A stretch of 44,976 nucleotides of DNA from Streptomyces sp. JJ38 (lineage in GTDB: Bacteria; Actinomycetota; Actinomycetes; Streptomycetales; Streptomycetaceae): the NCBI RefSeq assembly GCF_019303475.1, contig NZ_JABLSI010000041.1, positions 1 through 44,976 of the forward strand, in the 5' to 3' direction. The notes beneath the pieces are model-generated. The model was not told where the DNA came from. It did no database searches and was given only the letters and a program-made list of their open reading frames with translations. Below, piece by piece: positions 23,179-30,649 of this stretch (the first letter of the stretch is position 1; every line of letters starts with the position of its first letter). Made by a program: the position numbers and the translations under genes.

Positions 23179-24945
23179 CTACAGGTACTGACCGGTGTTC
23201 GCCACCGTGTCGATGGAGCGCCCGGTGTCCGCGCCCTGCTTCCCGGTGACGAGCGTGCGGATGAAGACGATCCGCTCGCCCTTCTTGCCGGAGATGCGGG
23301 CCCAGTCGTCCGGGTTGGTGGTGTTGGGCAGGTCCTCGTTCTCCTTGAACTCGTCCACACAGGCGGCGAGCAGGTGGGAGACGCGCAGGCCCTTCTGGTC
23401 GTGGTCGAGGAAGGCCTTGATGGCCATCTTCTTCGCCCGGTCCACGATGTTCTGGATCATGGCGCCGGAGTTGAAGTCCTTGAAGTAGAGGACCTCCTTG
23501 TCACCGTTGGCGTAGGTGACCTCCAGGAAGCGGTTCTCCTCGGACTCCGCGTACATCTGCTCGACGACCGACTGGATCATGCCGGCGACGGCGGCCTTGG
23601 CGTCCCCGCCGTGCTCGGCCAGGTCGTCGGCGTGGATCGGCAGCGAGGGCGTCAGGTACTTGGAGAAGATGTCCTTGGCGGCCTCGGCGTCCGGACGCTC
23701 GATCTTGATCTTCACGTCGAGCCGGCCCGGGCGCAGGATCGCCGGGTCGATCATGTCCTCGCGGTTGGAGGCACCGATGACGATGACGTTCTCCAGGCCC
23801 TCCACGCCGTCGATCTCGGAGAGGAGCTGGGGGACGATCGTGTTCTCCACGTCCGAGCTGACGCCCGAGCCGCGGGTGCGGAACAGCGAGTCCATCTCGT
23901 CGAAGAAGACGATGACGGGCGTGCCCTCGCCGGCCTTCTCCCGGGCCCGCTGGAAGACGAGGCGGATGTGCCGCTCCGTCTCGCCGACGTACTTGTTGAG
24001 CAGCTCGGGGCCCTTGATGTTGAGGAAGTAGCTCTTCCCCGCCGGCTTGCCGGTGACCTCCGCGACCTTCTTGGCCAGCGAGTTGGCCACCGCCTTCGCG
24101 ATGAGCGTCTTGCCGCAGCCGGGCGGGCCGTAGAGCAGCACGCCCTTGGGCGGGCGCAGCTCGTGTTCCCTGAAGAGGTCCGGGTGGAGGTAGGGCAGCT
24201 CGACGGCGTCCCGGATCAGCTCGATCTGGCCGCCGAGACCGCCGATCTTGGCGTAGTCGATGTCCGGCACCTCTTCGAGGACCAGCTCCTCGACCTCGCT
24301 CTTGGGCACGACCTCGTACACGTACCCGGAGCGCGTCTCCAGCAGCAGGGCGTCACCCGCGCGCAGCGTCGTGCTCAGGAGAGGCTCGGCGAGCCGCACC
24401 ACCCGCTCCTCGTCGGTGTGCCCGACCACCAGGGCCCGCTCGCCGTCCTCGAGGACCTCCTTGAGGGTGACGATGTCACCGGCGCGCTCGAATTCCATGG
24501 CCTCGACCACGTTGAGCGCCTCGTTGAGCATCAGCTCCTGGCCGCGCTGGAGCTCACCGAGTTCGACGCTGGGGCTGACGTTGACGCGCAGCTTGCGTCC
24601 CCCGGTGAAGATGTCGGCCGTGCCGTCCTCGTTGGCCTGAAGGAACACGCCGAAACCGGCGGGCGGCTGGGCGAGCCGGTCGACCTCCTCCTTGAGGGCG
24701 ACGATCTGGTCACGAGCCTCCCGGAGGGTGCCGGCGAGGCGTTCGTTCTGCGCGGAGACACCCGCGAGGTTGGTCTGCAGCTCGACGATCCGCTCCTCGA
24801 GAATCCGAGTGTGGCGCGGAGAGTCGGCGAGCTTGCGGCGCAGGACGGCGATTTCCTGCTCAAGATAGGCGACCTGGCCCTCGGGGTCTTCCGAACCCCG
24901 ACCGGGCCGGGGGCCGCGGTTGATGTCGTCGTCGTGGGCTGCCAC
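23179..24945 (-). CDS. arc: proteasome-associated AAA+ ATPase ARC/Mpa
   Basis: A 588-residue hexameric unfoldase. N-terminal coiled coil (about 22-93) captures Pup; tandem OB domains span roughly 97-235. The AAA+ module has Walker A GPPGCGKT (273-280), Walker B VFFDE (346-350) and SRN/GASNREDMIDPAILRPGR. The C-terminus GQYL is the motif that docks into PrcA and opens the gate. I chose the GTG at 24945: AGGAGGTGAGG lies about 7 bases before it, whereas the GTG at 24954 would sit directly on the ribosome site. Start matches the family (MAAHDDDINRG). Confidence 0.96.
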   Translation of the reverse strand: MAAHDDDINRGPRPGRGSEDPEGQVAYLEQEIAVLRRKLADSPRHTRILEERIVELQTNLAGVSAQNERLAGTLREARDQIVALKEEVDRLAQPPAGFGVFLQANEDGTADIFTGGRKLRVNVSPSVELGELQRGQELMLNEALNVVEAMEFERAGDIVTLKEVLEDGERALVVGHTDEERVVRLAEPLLSTTLRAGDALLLETRSGYVYEVVPKSEVEELVLEEVPDIDYAKIGGLGGQIELIRDAVELPYLHPDLFREHELRPPKGVLLYGPPGCGKTLIAKAVANSLAKKVAEVTGKPAGKSYFLNIKGPELLNKYVGETERHIRLVFQRAREKAGEGTPVIVFFDEMDSLFRTRGSGVSSDVENTIVPQLLSEIDGVEGLENVIVIGASNREDMIDPAILRPGRLDVKIKIERPDAEAAKDIFSKYLTPSLPIHADDLAEHGGDAKAAVAGMIQSVVEQMYAESEENRFLEVTYANGDKEVLYFKDFNSGAMIQNIVDRAKKMAIKAFLDHDQKGLRVSHLLAACVDEFKENEDLPNTTNPDDWARISGKKGERIVFIRTLVTGKQGADTGRSIDTVANTGQYL

Positions 24946-24983
24946 GGTCCTCACCTCCTCTGGGGGGAGCTGGACGCTTCCTG

Positions 24984-25011
24984 ACCCTACCTGGGCCCGT
25001 GGTGGTTGAAA
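24984..25011 (-). promoter_or_regulatory. candidate promoter of the ARC gene
   Basis: On the minus strand TTTCAA (25006-25011) and TAGGGT (24984-24989) are 16 bp apart, resembling the Streptomyces housekeeping -35/-10 pattern with a weak -35. It lies about 40 bp upstream of the ARC start. The rest of the 241-bp divergent gap to the ferredoxin shows no strong palindrome. Confidence 0.35.
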
Positions 25012-25186
25012 CCCCTAGATCAAAAGACTGTCGGGGTGTGTCTGATCTTCACCCTTGCGCACTCCCTCACGCCAGGGGGATACCCACCCGCCAAACATCG
25101 CCAGATCACCGGCGGTATCGTCGGGGGCGTCAACACCCGTCAACGCGGGCATCCGTCAGTCGCGCCACGCAGAAACGGCAGGGGAC

Positions 25187-25486
25187 ATGACCGTACAGAA
25201 CGAGACGGCCACCGGTGAGCTGGAGGTCTGGATCGACCAGGACCTGTGCACCGGAGACGGCATCTGCGCGCAGTACGCGCCGGAGGTCTTCGAGCTGGAC
25301 ATCGACGGCCTCGCGTACGTGAAGGGCGACGACGACGAGCTGCGCACCGAGGCCGGCGCCACGGTTCCGGTTCCGCTTCCGCTGCTTCGGGACGTCGCGG
25401 ACTCGGCCAAGGAGTGCCCGGGCGACTGCATCCACGTCCGCCGGGTCGCCGACGGCGTCGAGGTCTACGGCCCCGACGCCGACTGA
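25187..25486 (+). CDS. [3Fe-4S]-type ferredoxin
   Basis: A 99-residue small ferredoxin. Cys21 and Cys27 in LCTGDGICAQYAPEVFEL, and Cys77 and Cys81 in ECPGDCIHV, are the candidate cluster ligands; the spacing resembles single-cluster 3Fe-4S or 4Fe-4S ferredoxins that serve P450s. ATG at 25187 with AGGGGA upstream; an upstream in-frame start at 25055 is not conserved. It is divergent from ARC and ends 6 bp from a converging gene. No P450 or reductase lies in the window, so its partner is unknown. Confidence 0.9.
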   Translation: MTVQNETATGELEVWIDQDLCTGDGICAQYAPEVFELDIDGLAYVKGDDDELRTEAGATVPVPLPLLRDVADSAKECPGDCIHVRRVADGVEVYGPDAD

Positions 25487-25492
25487 GCCCTC

Positions 25493-26065
25493 CTACCCGG
25501 CGGCCACGGCGGCCGAAGCGGCCCGCCGGCTGAAGCCTCCGTCCCGCCACTCCCAGGTGACCTGGAGTTTCTCGTCGGGGCAGCAACGGGGTACGTCGGG
25601 CGAGGAGTAGCCGTGCAGGGTGGCCGCTATCCGCCCGTCGCGCACGGCGAAGCCGTCCACGCTGTAGTGGTCCGCCGGTTCCACCAGCGCGGCGGCGATC
25701 CGCGGCTCGGCTGCGCCGCCCGGCGCGCCCTGCCCGTGCGCGACGACGTACATGCCGCTCGGCGGGGTTCCGGTTCCAGTCGCGCAGCGGACGACGGCGA
25801 CGGTCTCGGCGCGGCCGTCGGCGTCGAAGTCGAGCTCGCCGCGGTCGGTCACCTCCAGGTCCCAGGGGCCGCAGTCGACGGCGTAACGCGCCCGCGTGGG
25901 ATCGGGGCCCGGGCTGGGGCCGGCCGCTCCGCCGCCGGGGGCGGCGCCCGCGGGCTGGACCAGCGCGGCGGCGGCCACGAGGACGCCGACGGCCGCGGCG
26001 GTCGCGAGCCAGTGCGTGGAACGGGAGTGGGTGTGCGGGAGGTCCGGGCCTGCCGTGGGCTGCAC
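25493..26065 (-). CDS. secreted hypothetical protein with a DxDxDG-like motif
   Basis: A 190-residue protein. The GTG at 26065 has AGGAGT 8 bases upstream. A hydrophobic segment (THWLATAAAVGVLVAAAALVQ, in part) followed by AGAAP suggests a cleaved signal peptide; there is no lipobox Cys. After a Pro/Gly spacer comes YAVDCGPWDLEVTDRGELDFDADGRAETVAVVRC. DFDADGRAE resembles calcium-binding FG-GAP/dockerin-type loops, and paired cysteines suggest disulfides. I cannot assign a function. It lies between the ferredoxin and trmI. Confidence 0.75.
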   Translation of the reverse strand: MQPTAGPDLPHTHSRSTHWLATAAAVGVLVAAAALVQPAGAAPGGGAAGPSPGPDPTRARYAVDCGPWDLEVTDRGELDFDADGRAETVAVVRCATGTGTPPSGMYVVAHGQGAPGGAAEPRIAAALVEPADHYSVDGFAVRDGRIAATLHGYSSPDVPRCCPDEKLQVTWEWRDGGFSRRAASAAVAAG

Positions 26066-26168
26066 GCGGGGTGACTCCTGTGAAAGCTGTGGCGCTGACG
26101 AGGTGCCAGCATCGTGCCACACGTCACAGCCGCCCGGAACGCCGAGGGGGCCAAGGCCGCGTAAAAGT

Positions 26169-26214
26169 GCGACGCCGGCCGGACGGACCGCGGGGTCCGT
26201 CCGGCCGGCGTCGC
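26169..26214 (-). terminator. intrinsic terminator of trmI, with T-tract
   Basis: A 21-bp perfect stem (26169-26189 with 26194-26214) closes a GCGG loop. Minus-strand sequence continues ACTTTTAC, so a U-run follows two bases later. It lies 31 bp past the trmI stop. Confidence 0.9.
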
Positions 26215-26245
26215 GCGGTCCTCCGTCGGAGGGGTGGCGCGGGGG

Positions 26246-27154
26246 CTACTGGCGGCCGCCGTCGCCCCGGGTGCCGCCGGGGCCGGTGTAGTCCTCGCCG
26301 TAGGCGCCCTTGGCCGGACGGCGGCGGCGCAGCGGCGGCTCGACGCCGTCGGCCAGGCGACGGGCGGTGAGCAGGAACCCGGTGTGCCCGATCATGCGGT
26401 GGTCGGGACGTACGGCCAGGCCCTCGATGTGCCAGTTGCGGACCATGGTCTCCCAGGCCGCGGGCTCGTTGAAGGTGCCGTGGTCGCGGATCGCCTCGAC
26501 GGTGCGGGCGAGCTGGGTGGTGGTGGCGACGTAGGCGCACAGCAGCCCGCCGGGGACCAGCGCCTTGGAGACGGCGTCCAGGCATTCCCAGGGGGCGAGC
26601 ATGTCGAGGATGACGCGGTCGACCTCGGTCTCGTCCAGGTGGTCTTGGAGGTCCCCGACGGTCAGCTTCCAGGCGGGGTGCGGCGAGCCGAAGTACCGCT
26701 CGACGTTCTGCCGGGCGATGTCCGCGAAGTCGGCGCGGCGCTCGTAGGAGTGGAGCATGCCCTGGTCGCCGATGGCCCGCAGCAGGAACATGCTGAGGGA
26801 GCCGGAGCCGACGCCCGCCTCGACGACGCGCGCGCCGGGGAAGATGTCGGCCATCGAGAGGATCTGGCCGGCGTCCTTGGGGTAGACGACGGCCGCTCCG
26901 CGCGGCATGGACAGGACGTAGTCGGGGAGCAGGGGGCGCAGCGCCAGGTAGGCGACGTTTCCAGTGGTTCGGACGACACTGCCTTCGGGAGCACCGATCA
27001 GCTCGTCGTGGGGGAAGGCTCCCTTGTGGGTGTGGAAGCTCTTCCCGGCCTCGAGCGTGATGGTGTAGTGGCGTCCCTTGGGGTCGGTGAGCTGGACCTG
27101 GTCCCCGACCTGGAAGGGCCCGCGACGGCGGGCGGCACCGGTCGGTTCGGACAT
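26246..27154 (-). CDS. trmI: tRNA (adenine-58-N1)-methyltransferase TrmI
   Basis: A 302-residue class-I methyltransferase that makes m1A58 in tRNA using S-adenosylmethionine. The N-terminal GDQVQLTDPKGRHYTITLEAG and KGAFPHDELIG are family signatures. Motif I VEAGVGSGSLSMFLL occupies 111-125, and DRVILDMLAPWE is the catalytic-site region. The Gly/Arg-rich C-terminus is not conserved. ATG at 27154; no strong ribosome site, and the upstream open frame is a shadow of the next gene. M. tuberculosis Rv2118c occupies the equivalent position. Confidence 0.95.
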   Translation of the reverse strand: MSEPTGAARRRGPFQVGDQVQLTDPKGRHYTITLEAGKSFHTHKGAFPHDELIGAPEGSVVRTTGNVAYLALRPLLPDYVLSMPRGAAVVYPKDAGQILSMADIFPGARVVEAGVGSGSLSMFLLRAIGDQGMLHSYERRADFADIARQNVERYFGSPHPAWKLTVGDLQDHLDETEVDRVILDMLAPWECLDAVSKALVPGGLLCAYVATTTQLARTVEAIRDHGTFNEPAAWETMVRNWHIEGLAVRPDHRMIGHTGFLLTARRLADGVEPPLRRRRPAKGAYGEDYTGPGGTRGDGGRQ

Positions 27155-27300
27155 GGCTGCCAGCCTAGTCGAGCCGGGCCCCGGCACCGAATCGAGGGCG
27201 GTCGGCCCGGTGCCTTCCGGCTTCCCGTCGGGCATCGGCGACCGGTTGCCCGCGCCCCGGCAGCCGCGCCCGGACGGCGCGCGCCGGTGCGGCCGCCGGG

Positions 27301-28575
27301 TCAGTGCCGGGCGGGCTGCTTGCCCATGGCGGCCACGAAGGCCCGCTCCACGTCCGCGGTGGACAGGACGCCGTAGATCTCCCCCGTCTCCTCCACCACG
27401 AGGTACTCCGTCGCCGGGACGGCCCGCAGGTGGTCGAGCAGGTCCTCGCCGGCGAGCTCCGCGGAGACGCGCAGGTCGTCCGTGAGGTCCTGGGAGAGGC
27501 TCCCGGTGGTCACCCAGGGCCTGCGGTGGTCGGGTACGGAGACGATGCCGGCCTCCCGCACCACGCCGGTGGGCGCGCCCTGGCCGTCCACGACGACGAG
27601 GGCCCGCGCACCGGACTCGTTGGCCCGGCGCAGCCCCTCCGACAGCGGCGTCTCCGCCGTGACCGGTACGGCCCGGCGGGTGAGTGCGCGGGCGCTGAGC
27701 TCGGGCAGCCGGGCCCGCAGCCGCGCCATGCGCAGGCTGTTCCCGGCGCCGGTCCAGATGATGGCGGCGAGGATGGCGGCGAGCAGCGCGTCGGTGAGGG
27801 AGCCGAGGCCGCCGCTGTCCTGGTCCCCGAGGCCACCCGCGTGGGTGGCGAGAGGGAGGCCGATGAGCACGGTGACGGCCAGGGCGCGCCCGGTCCAGGC
27901 GGCGGCGACGGTGCCGGTCATGGGGCGGCCGCTGAGCTTCCAGACGACGGCGCGCAGCATGCGTCCGCCGTCCAGCGGCAGCCCGGGCAGCAGGTTGAAG
28001 GCGGCCACGATCAGGTTGGAGATCATCAGCCCGGCGAGCAGGACGCCGGGGACCGTGCGGGCCTCCACCCCGAGGAGCGCCAGGTAGAAGACGCCGCCCA
28101 GGACGAGGGAGAGGAGCGGCCCGACGAAGGCGAGCACGAACTCGCGGCCCGGCGTCTCGGACTCCTTCTCGATCTCCGAGACGCCGCCGAAGAACTGGAG
28201 CTGGATGCGGCGGACGGGCAACCCGAAGCGCAGCGCCGCGACGGTGTGGGCCAGTTCGTGGACGAGCACCGAGGCGTAGAACGCGACGGCGAAGAACAGC
28301 GCGATCAGATAGCGGCCGACGCCCAGGTCGGGCAGGACCCGATCGAGTTGACCGCCGAACACCCAGGTGATGAGGGCCGCGACGAGGAACCAGCTCGGGG
28401 CGACGTAGACCGGCACCCCGAACAGCCGGCCCATGAGGATGCCGCCGCCGCGCTCCCGGGGGCGCTTCGCCGGCGGCCGCACGTCCTGGCCGAACCCCTT
28501 CGGGGCGTGCTCGTCTGGCCGCCGCGGCCTCTCGCGCGGGGCGTCGCCGTCCCCGTTGCCACCCGTGTCTGCCAC
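27301..28575 (-). CDS. site-2 protease family membrane metallopeptidase (M50) with CBS domains
   Basis: A 424-residue intramembrane protease. Zinc motif HELAH at 106-110 and the second site LPLDGGRM with Asp202 are intact, in a bundle of about six membrane helices. A tandem CBS pair occupies roughly 290-420 (PVTAETPLSEGLRRA, then VPATEYLVVEETGEIYGVLSTADVERAFV). This is the Rip3-like architecture, where the CBS pair may sense nucleotides. The first 45 residues are charged and disordered. I chose the GTG at 28575 (AGAGGGGA upstream), which is divergent from the nuclease gene. Substrate, possibly an anti-sigma factor, is unknown. Confidence 0.9.
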   Translation of the reverse strand: MADTGGNGDGDAPRERPRRPDEHAPKGFGQDVRPPAKRPRERGGGILMGRLFGVPVYVAPSWFLVAALITWVFGGQLDRVLPDLGVGRYLIALFFAVAFYASVLVHELAHTVAALRFGLPVRRIQLQFFGGVSEIEKESETPGREFVLAFVGPLLSLVLGGVFYLALLGVEARTVPGVLLAGLMISNLIVAAFNLLPGLPLDGGRMLRAVVWKLSGRPMTGTVAAAWTGRALAVTVLIGLPLATHAGGLGDQDSGGLGSLTDALLAAILAAIIWTGAGNSLRMARLRARLPELSARALTRRAVPVTAETPLSEGLRRANESGARALVVVDGQGAPTGVVREAGIVSVPDHRRPWVTTGSLSQDLTDDLRVSAELAGEDLLDHLRAVPATEYLVVEETGEIYGVLSTADVERAFVAAMGKQPARH

Positions 28576-28693
28576 TGGTCCCCTCTGCTGCCGGTCCCGC
28601 ACCGTGCGCCGTCCCGCGGTCCCGCGGGCGCCGGGGTGCTGCCATCGATGGTATGTGTCCGGATGTCGGTGGGGGGCCTTAGGGTCGTACGAC

Positions 28694-29767
28694 ATGGGAA
28701 CCCCCACCAGCCGTCCTGCCGTGCCCCCGCACTCGCTGTCGCCCTCCCGGGCGTCCGACTTCATGCGGTGCCCGTTGCTCTACCGCTTCCGGGTGATCGA
28801 CAAACTGCCCCAGAAGCCGAACGCCGCGGCGGCGAAGGGCACGGTCGTCCACGCGGTGCTGGAGCGGCTGTTCGACGCCCCGGCCCCGGCCCGCACCGCG
28901 CACCGGGCGCGCGCGCTCGTCCCCGGGGAGTGGCAGCGGCTGCTGGAGCGGCGTCCCGAGCTGGCCGGGCTGTTCGCGGCCGACGGCCCCGGGGCCGCCG
29001 GGGAGCCGGACGCGGCGGGGAGCGCCGCCGGGCCTGCCGAGGGGGCCGCCGCCGGGGCCGGGGCGCCGCCGGGCGCTCCGGACGCTCCGGACGCTCCGGG
29101 CACTCCGGACGCTCCGGGCACTCCGGGCACTCCGGGCGCCCCCGTGGACACGGAGGCGCTGGGGCGCTGGCTGTCCGAGGCCGAGGCGCTGGTCGAGCGG
29201 TGGTTCACCCTGGAAGATCCGACACGGCTGGAGCCCGCCGAGCGGGAGCTCTTCGTGGAGGTCCGGCTGGATTCCGGCCTGTGGCTGCGGGGCATCATCG
29301 ACCGGGTGGACGTGGCGCCCACCGGTGAGGTGCGCATCGTCGACTACAAGACGGGGAAGGCGCCGCGGCCGGAGTTCGCGGCCGAGGCGCTGTTCCAGAT
29401 GAAGTTCTACGCTCTGGTCGTCTGGCGGCTCAAGGGAGTGGTGCCGCGGCGGCTCCAGCTCGTGTACCTGGGCAGTGGGGACGTCCTGACCTACGACCCG
29501 GACGCCGAGGAGCTCGCCGGCCTGGAGCGGAGGCTGCTGGCGCTGTGGGAGGCGATCGAGCGGGCCACCGAGTCCGGGGACTGGCGTCCGCGCCGCACGC
29601 CCCTGTGCTCGTGGTGCGATCACCAGGAGCACTGCCCCGAGTTCGGCGGCACTCCCCCGCCCTATCCGCTCGTCCTCCCGCTGCCCGAGCCCCGGGGCGC
29701 GGCGGGGAGCGCCGAGGACACCGGGGGCGGCGGGGGCGGCCCTGCGCCGTCCGGCGCGGACGGTTAG
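28694..29767 (+). CDS. RecB/Cas4-like PD-(D/E)XK nuclease with an iron-sulfur cluster motif
   Basis: A 357-residue nuclease. It opens SPSRASDFMRCPLLYRF (Cys26), then KGTVVHAVLERLFD. The nuclease core has RGIIDRVDVAPTGEVRIVDYKTGK (in blocks) and the QMKFYALVVWRL helix. C-terminal CSWCDHQEHC gives CxxCx5C, so with Cys26 the four-Cys iron-sulfur arrangement of AddB/Cas4 is complete. An insertion of about 65 residues rich in Ala, Gly and Pro (110-150 region) contains a 9-bp tandem repeat. ATG at 28694. Equivalent to Rv2119 in position. Probably DNA repair; no cas genes are nearby. Confidence 0.9.
   Translation: MGTPTSRPAVPPHSLSPSRASDFMRCPLLYRFRVIDKLPQKPNAAAAKGTVVHAVLERLFDAPAPARTAHRARALVPGEWQRLLERRPELAGLFAADGPGAAGEPDAAGSAAGPAEGAAAGAGAPPGAPDAPDAPGTPDAPGTPGTPGAPVDTEALGRWLSEAEALVERWFTLEDPTRLEPAERELFVEVRLDSGLWLRGIIDRVDVAPTGEVRIVDYKTGKAPRPEFAAEALFQMKFYALVVWRLKGVVPRRLQLVYLGSGDVLTYDPDAEELAGLERRLLALWEAIERATESGDWRPRRTPLCSWCDHQEHCPEFGGTPPPYPLVLPLPEPRGAAGSAEDTGGGGGGPAPSGADG
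29072..29134 (+). repeat. 9-bp minisatellite within the nuclease gene
   Basis: Seven in-frame 9-bp units of the forms GGCGCTCCG, GACGCTCCG and GGCACTCCG encode GAP/DAP/GTP tripeptides. The tract lies in a disordered insertion before the catalytic core and is likely to vary in copy number between strains without breaking the frame. Confidence 0.85.
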
Positions 29768-29816
29768 GCGAGAATGGGCGCGCGACCGTCGTCCGACACC
29801 CGTGGAGGGGTTCCCT

Positions 29817-30488
29817 GTGGCTGTTCGCGTTCTACTCGTCGATGACCAGCCGCTGCTGCGCACCGGTTTCCGGATGATCCTGGAAGCCGAGCAGGACATC
29901 GCCGTCGTCGGGGAGGCCGGTGACGGCCAGCAGGCGCTGGAGCAGGTGCGCGCCCTGCAGCCCGACGTGGTGCTGATGGACATCCGGATGCCGCGGATGG
30001 ACGGCGTCGAGGCGACGCGTCAGATCACCGGGCCGGCGAAGGACGGGCCCGCCAAGGTGCTCGTGCTGACGACGTTCGACCTGGACGAGTACGTGGTGGA
30101 GGCGCTGCGCGCGGGGGCCAGCGGCTTTCTGCTGAAGGACGCCCCGGCACAGGAACTGGTGCAGGCCATCCGGGTGGTGGCGGCCGGTGAGGCGATGCTG
30201 GCGCCCAGCATCACCCGGAGGCTGCTGGACAAGTACGCGGGCCATCTCCCCGCGGGCGAGGAGCCGGTGCCCGACGCGCTGGGCTCGCTGACCGAGCGCG
30301 AGGTCGAGGTGCTGAAGCTGGTGGCGAAGGGCCTGTCGAACGCGGAGATCGCGGCAGACCTGTTCGTCAGCGAAACGACGGTCAAGACCCATGTGGGGCA
30401 CGTGCTGACGAAGTTGGGGCTGCGGGACCGGGTGCAGGCGGCCGTCTACGCCTACGAGAGCGGGCTGGTCCGCCCCGGGACGCACTGA
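29817..30488 (+). CDS. NarL/LuxR-type response regulator, orphan
   Basis: A 223-residue two-component regulator. Receiver domain: acidic pair in LLVDDQ (7-10 region), phosphoacceptor Asp55 in LMDIRMPRMDG, VLTTFD and FLLKDA. The C-terminal LuxR helix-turn-helix reads LTEREVEVLKLVAKGLSNAEIA and FVSETTVKTHVGHVLTKLGL. I chose the GTG at 29817, with GGAGGGG 6 bases upstream, over the GTG at 29802. No histidine kinase gene is adjacent, so its partner is elsewhere. It follows the nuclease by 49 bp and may be co-transcribed. Confidence 0.93.
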   Translation: MAVRVLLVDDQPLLRTGFRMILEAEQDIAVVGEAGDGQQALEQVRALQPDVVLMDIRMPRMDGVEATRQITGPAKDGPAKVLVLTTFDLDEYVVEALRAGASGFLLKDAPAQELVQAIRVVAAGEAMLAPSITRRLLDKYAGHLPAGEEPVPDALGSLTEREVEVLKLVAKGLSNAEIAADLFVSETTVKTHVGHVLTKLGLRDRVQAAVYAYESGLVRPGTH

Positions 30489-30505
30489 GCCCGGGACGCA
30501 CTGAG
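30474..30505 (+). repeat. perfect 16-bp tandem duplication across the response-regulator stop codon
   Basis: The unit CCCGGGACGCACTGAG occurs twice head to tail (30474-30489, 30490-30505) and a third copy begins with CCCGGGG. The first unit holds the last codons and TGA of the gene; the second repeats them out of use. Confidence 0.9.
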
Positions 30506-30592
30506 CCCGGGGCCGGGAGTACAGGGGGCCACCGGGCACGTCCGCCCTCCGAGCGCCCGGGTCCCTCGGAAACACCCCCGGCACCCGCCGAT

Positions 30593-30629
30593 CCCCGGAC
30601 CCTTCCGCGGTGCGGGGAAGGGCCCGGGG
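30593..30629. terminator. bidirectional hairpin between response regulator and binding-protein genes
   Basis: CCCCGG-A-CCCTTCC and its complement GGGAAGGG-CCCGGGG form an interrupted stem of about 14 bp around a GCGGTGCG loop. It lies 20 bp past the binding-protein stop and about 105 bp past the response-regulator stop. Confidence 0.65.
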
Positions 30630-30649
30630 CTCCGGTGTCGGCCCGGCGG

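Noticed and set aside
25026..25050. Possible PafBC-type site upstream of the ferredoxin (CTGTCGGGG)
   Set aside because: Two of nine bases differ from TTGTCRGTG and no suitable -10 follows at the right spacing.
28694..29767. Cas4 of a CRISPR system
   Set aside because: The nuclease has the four-Cys pattern, but there are no cas genes or repeat arrays, and position matches the actinobacterial RecB-like gene.
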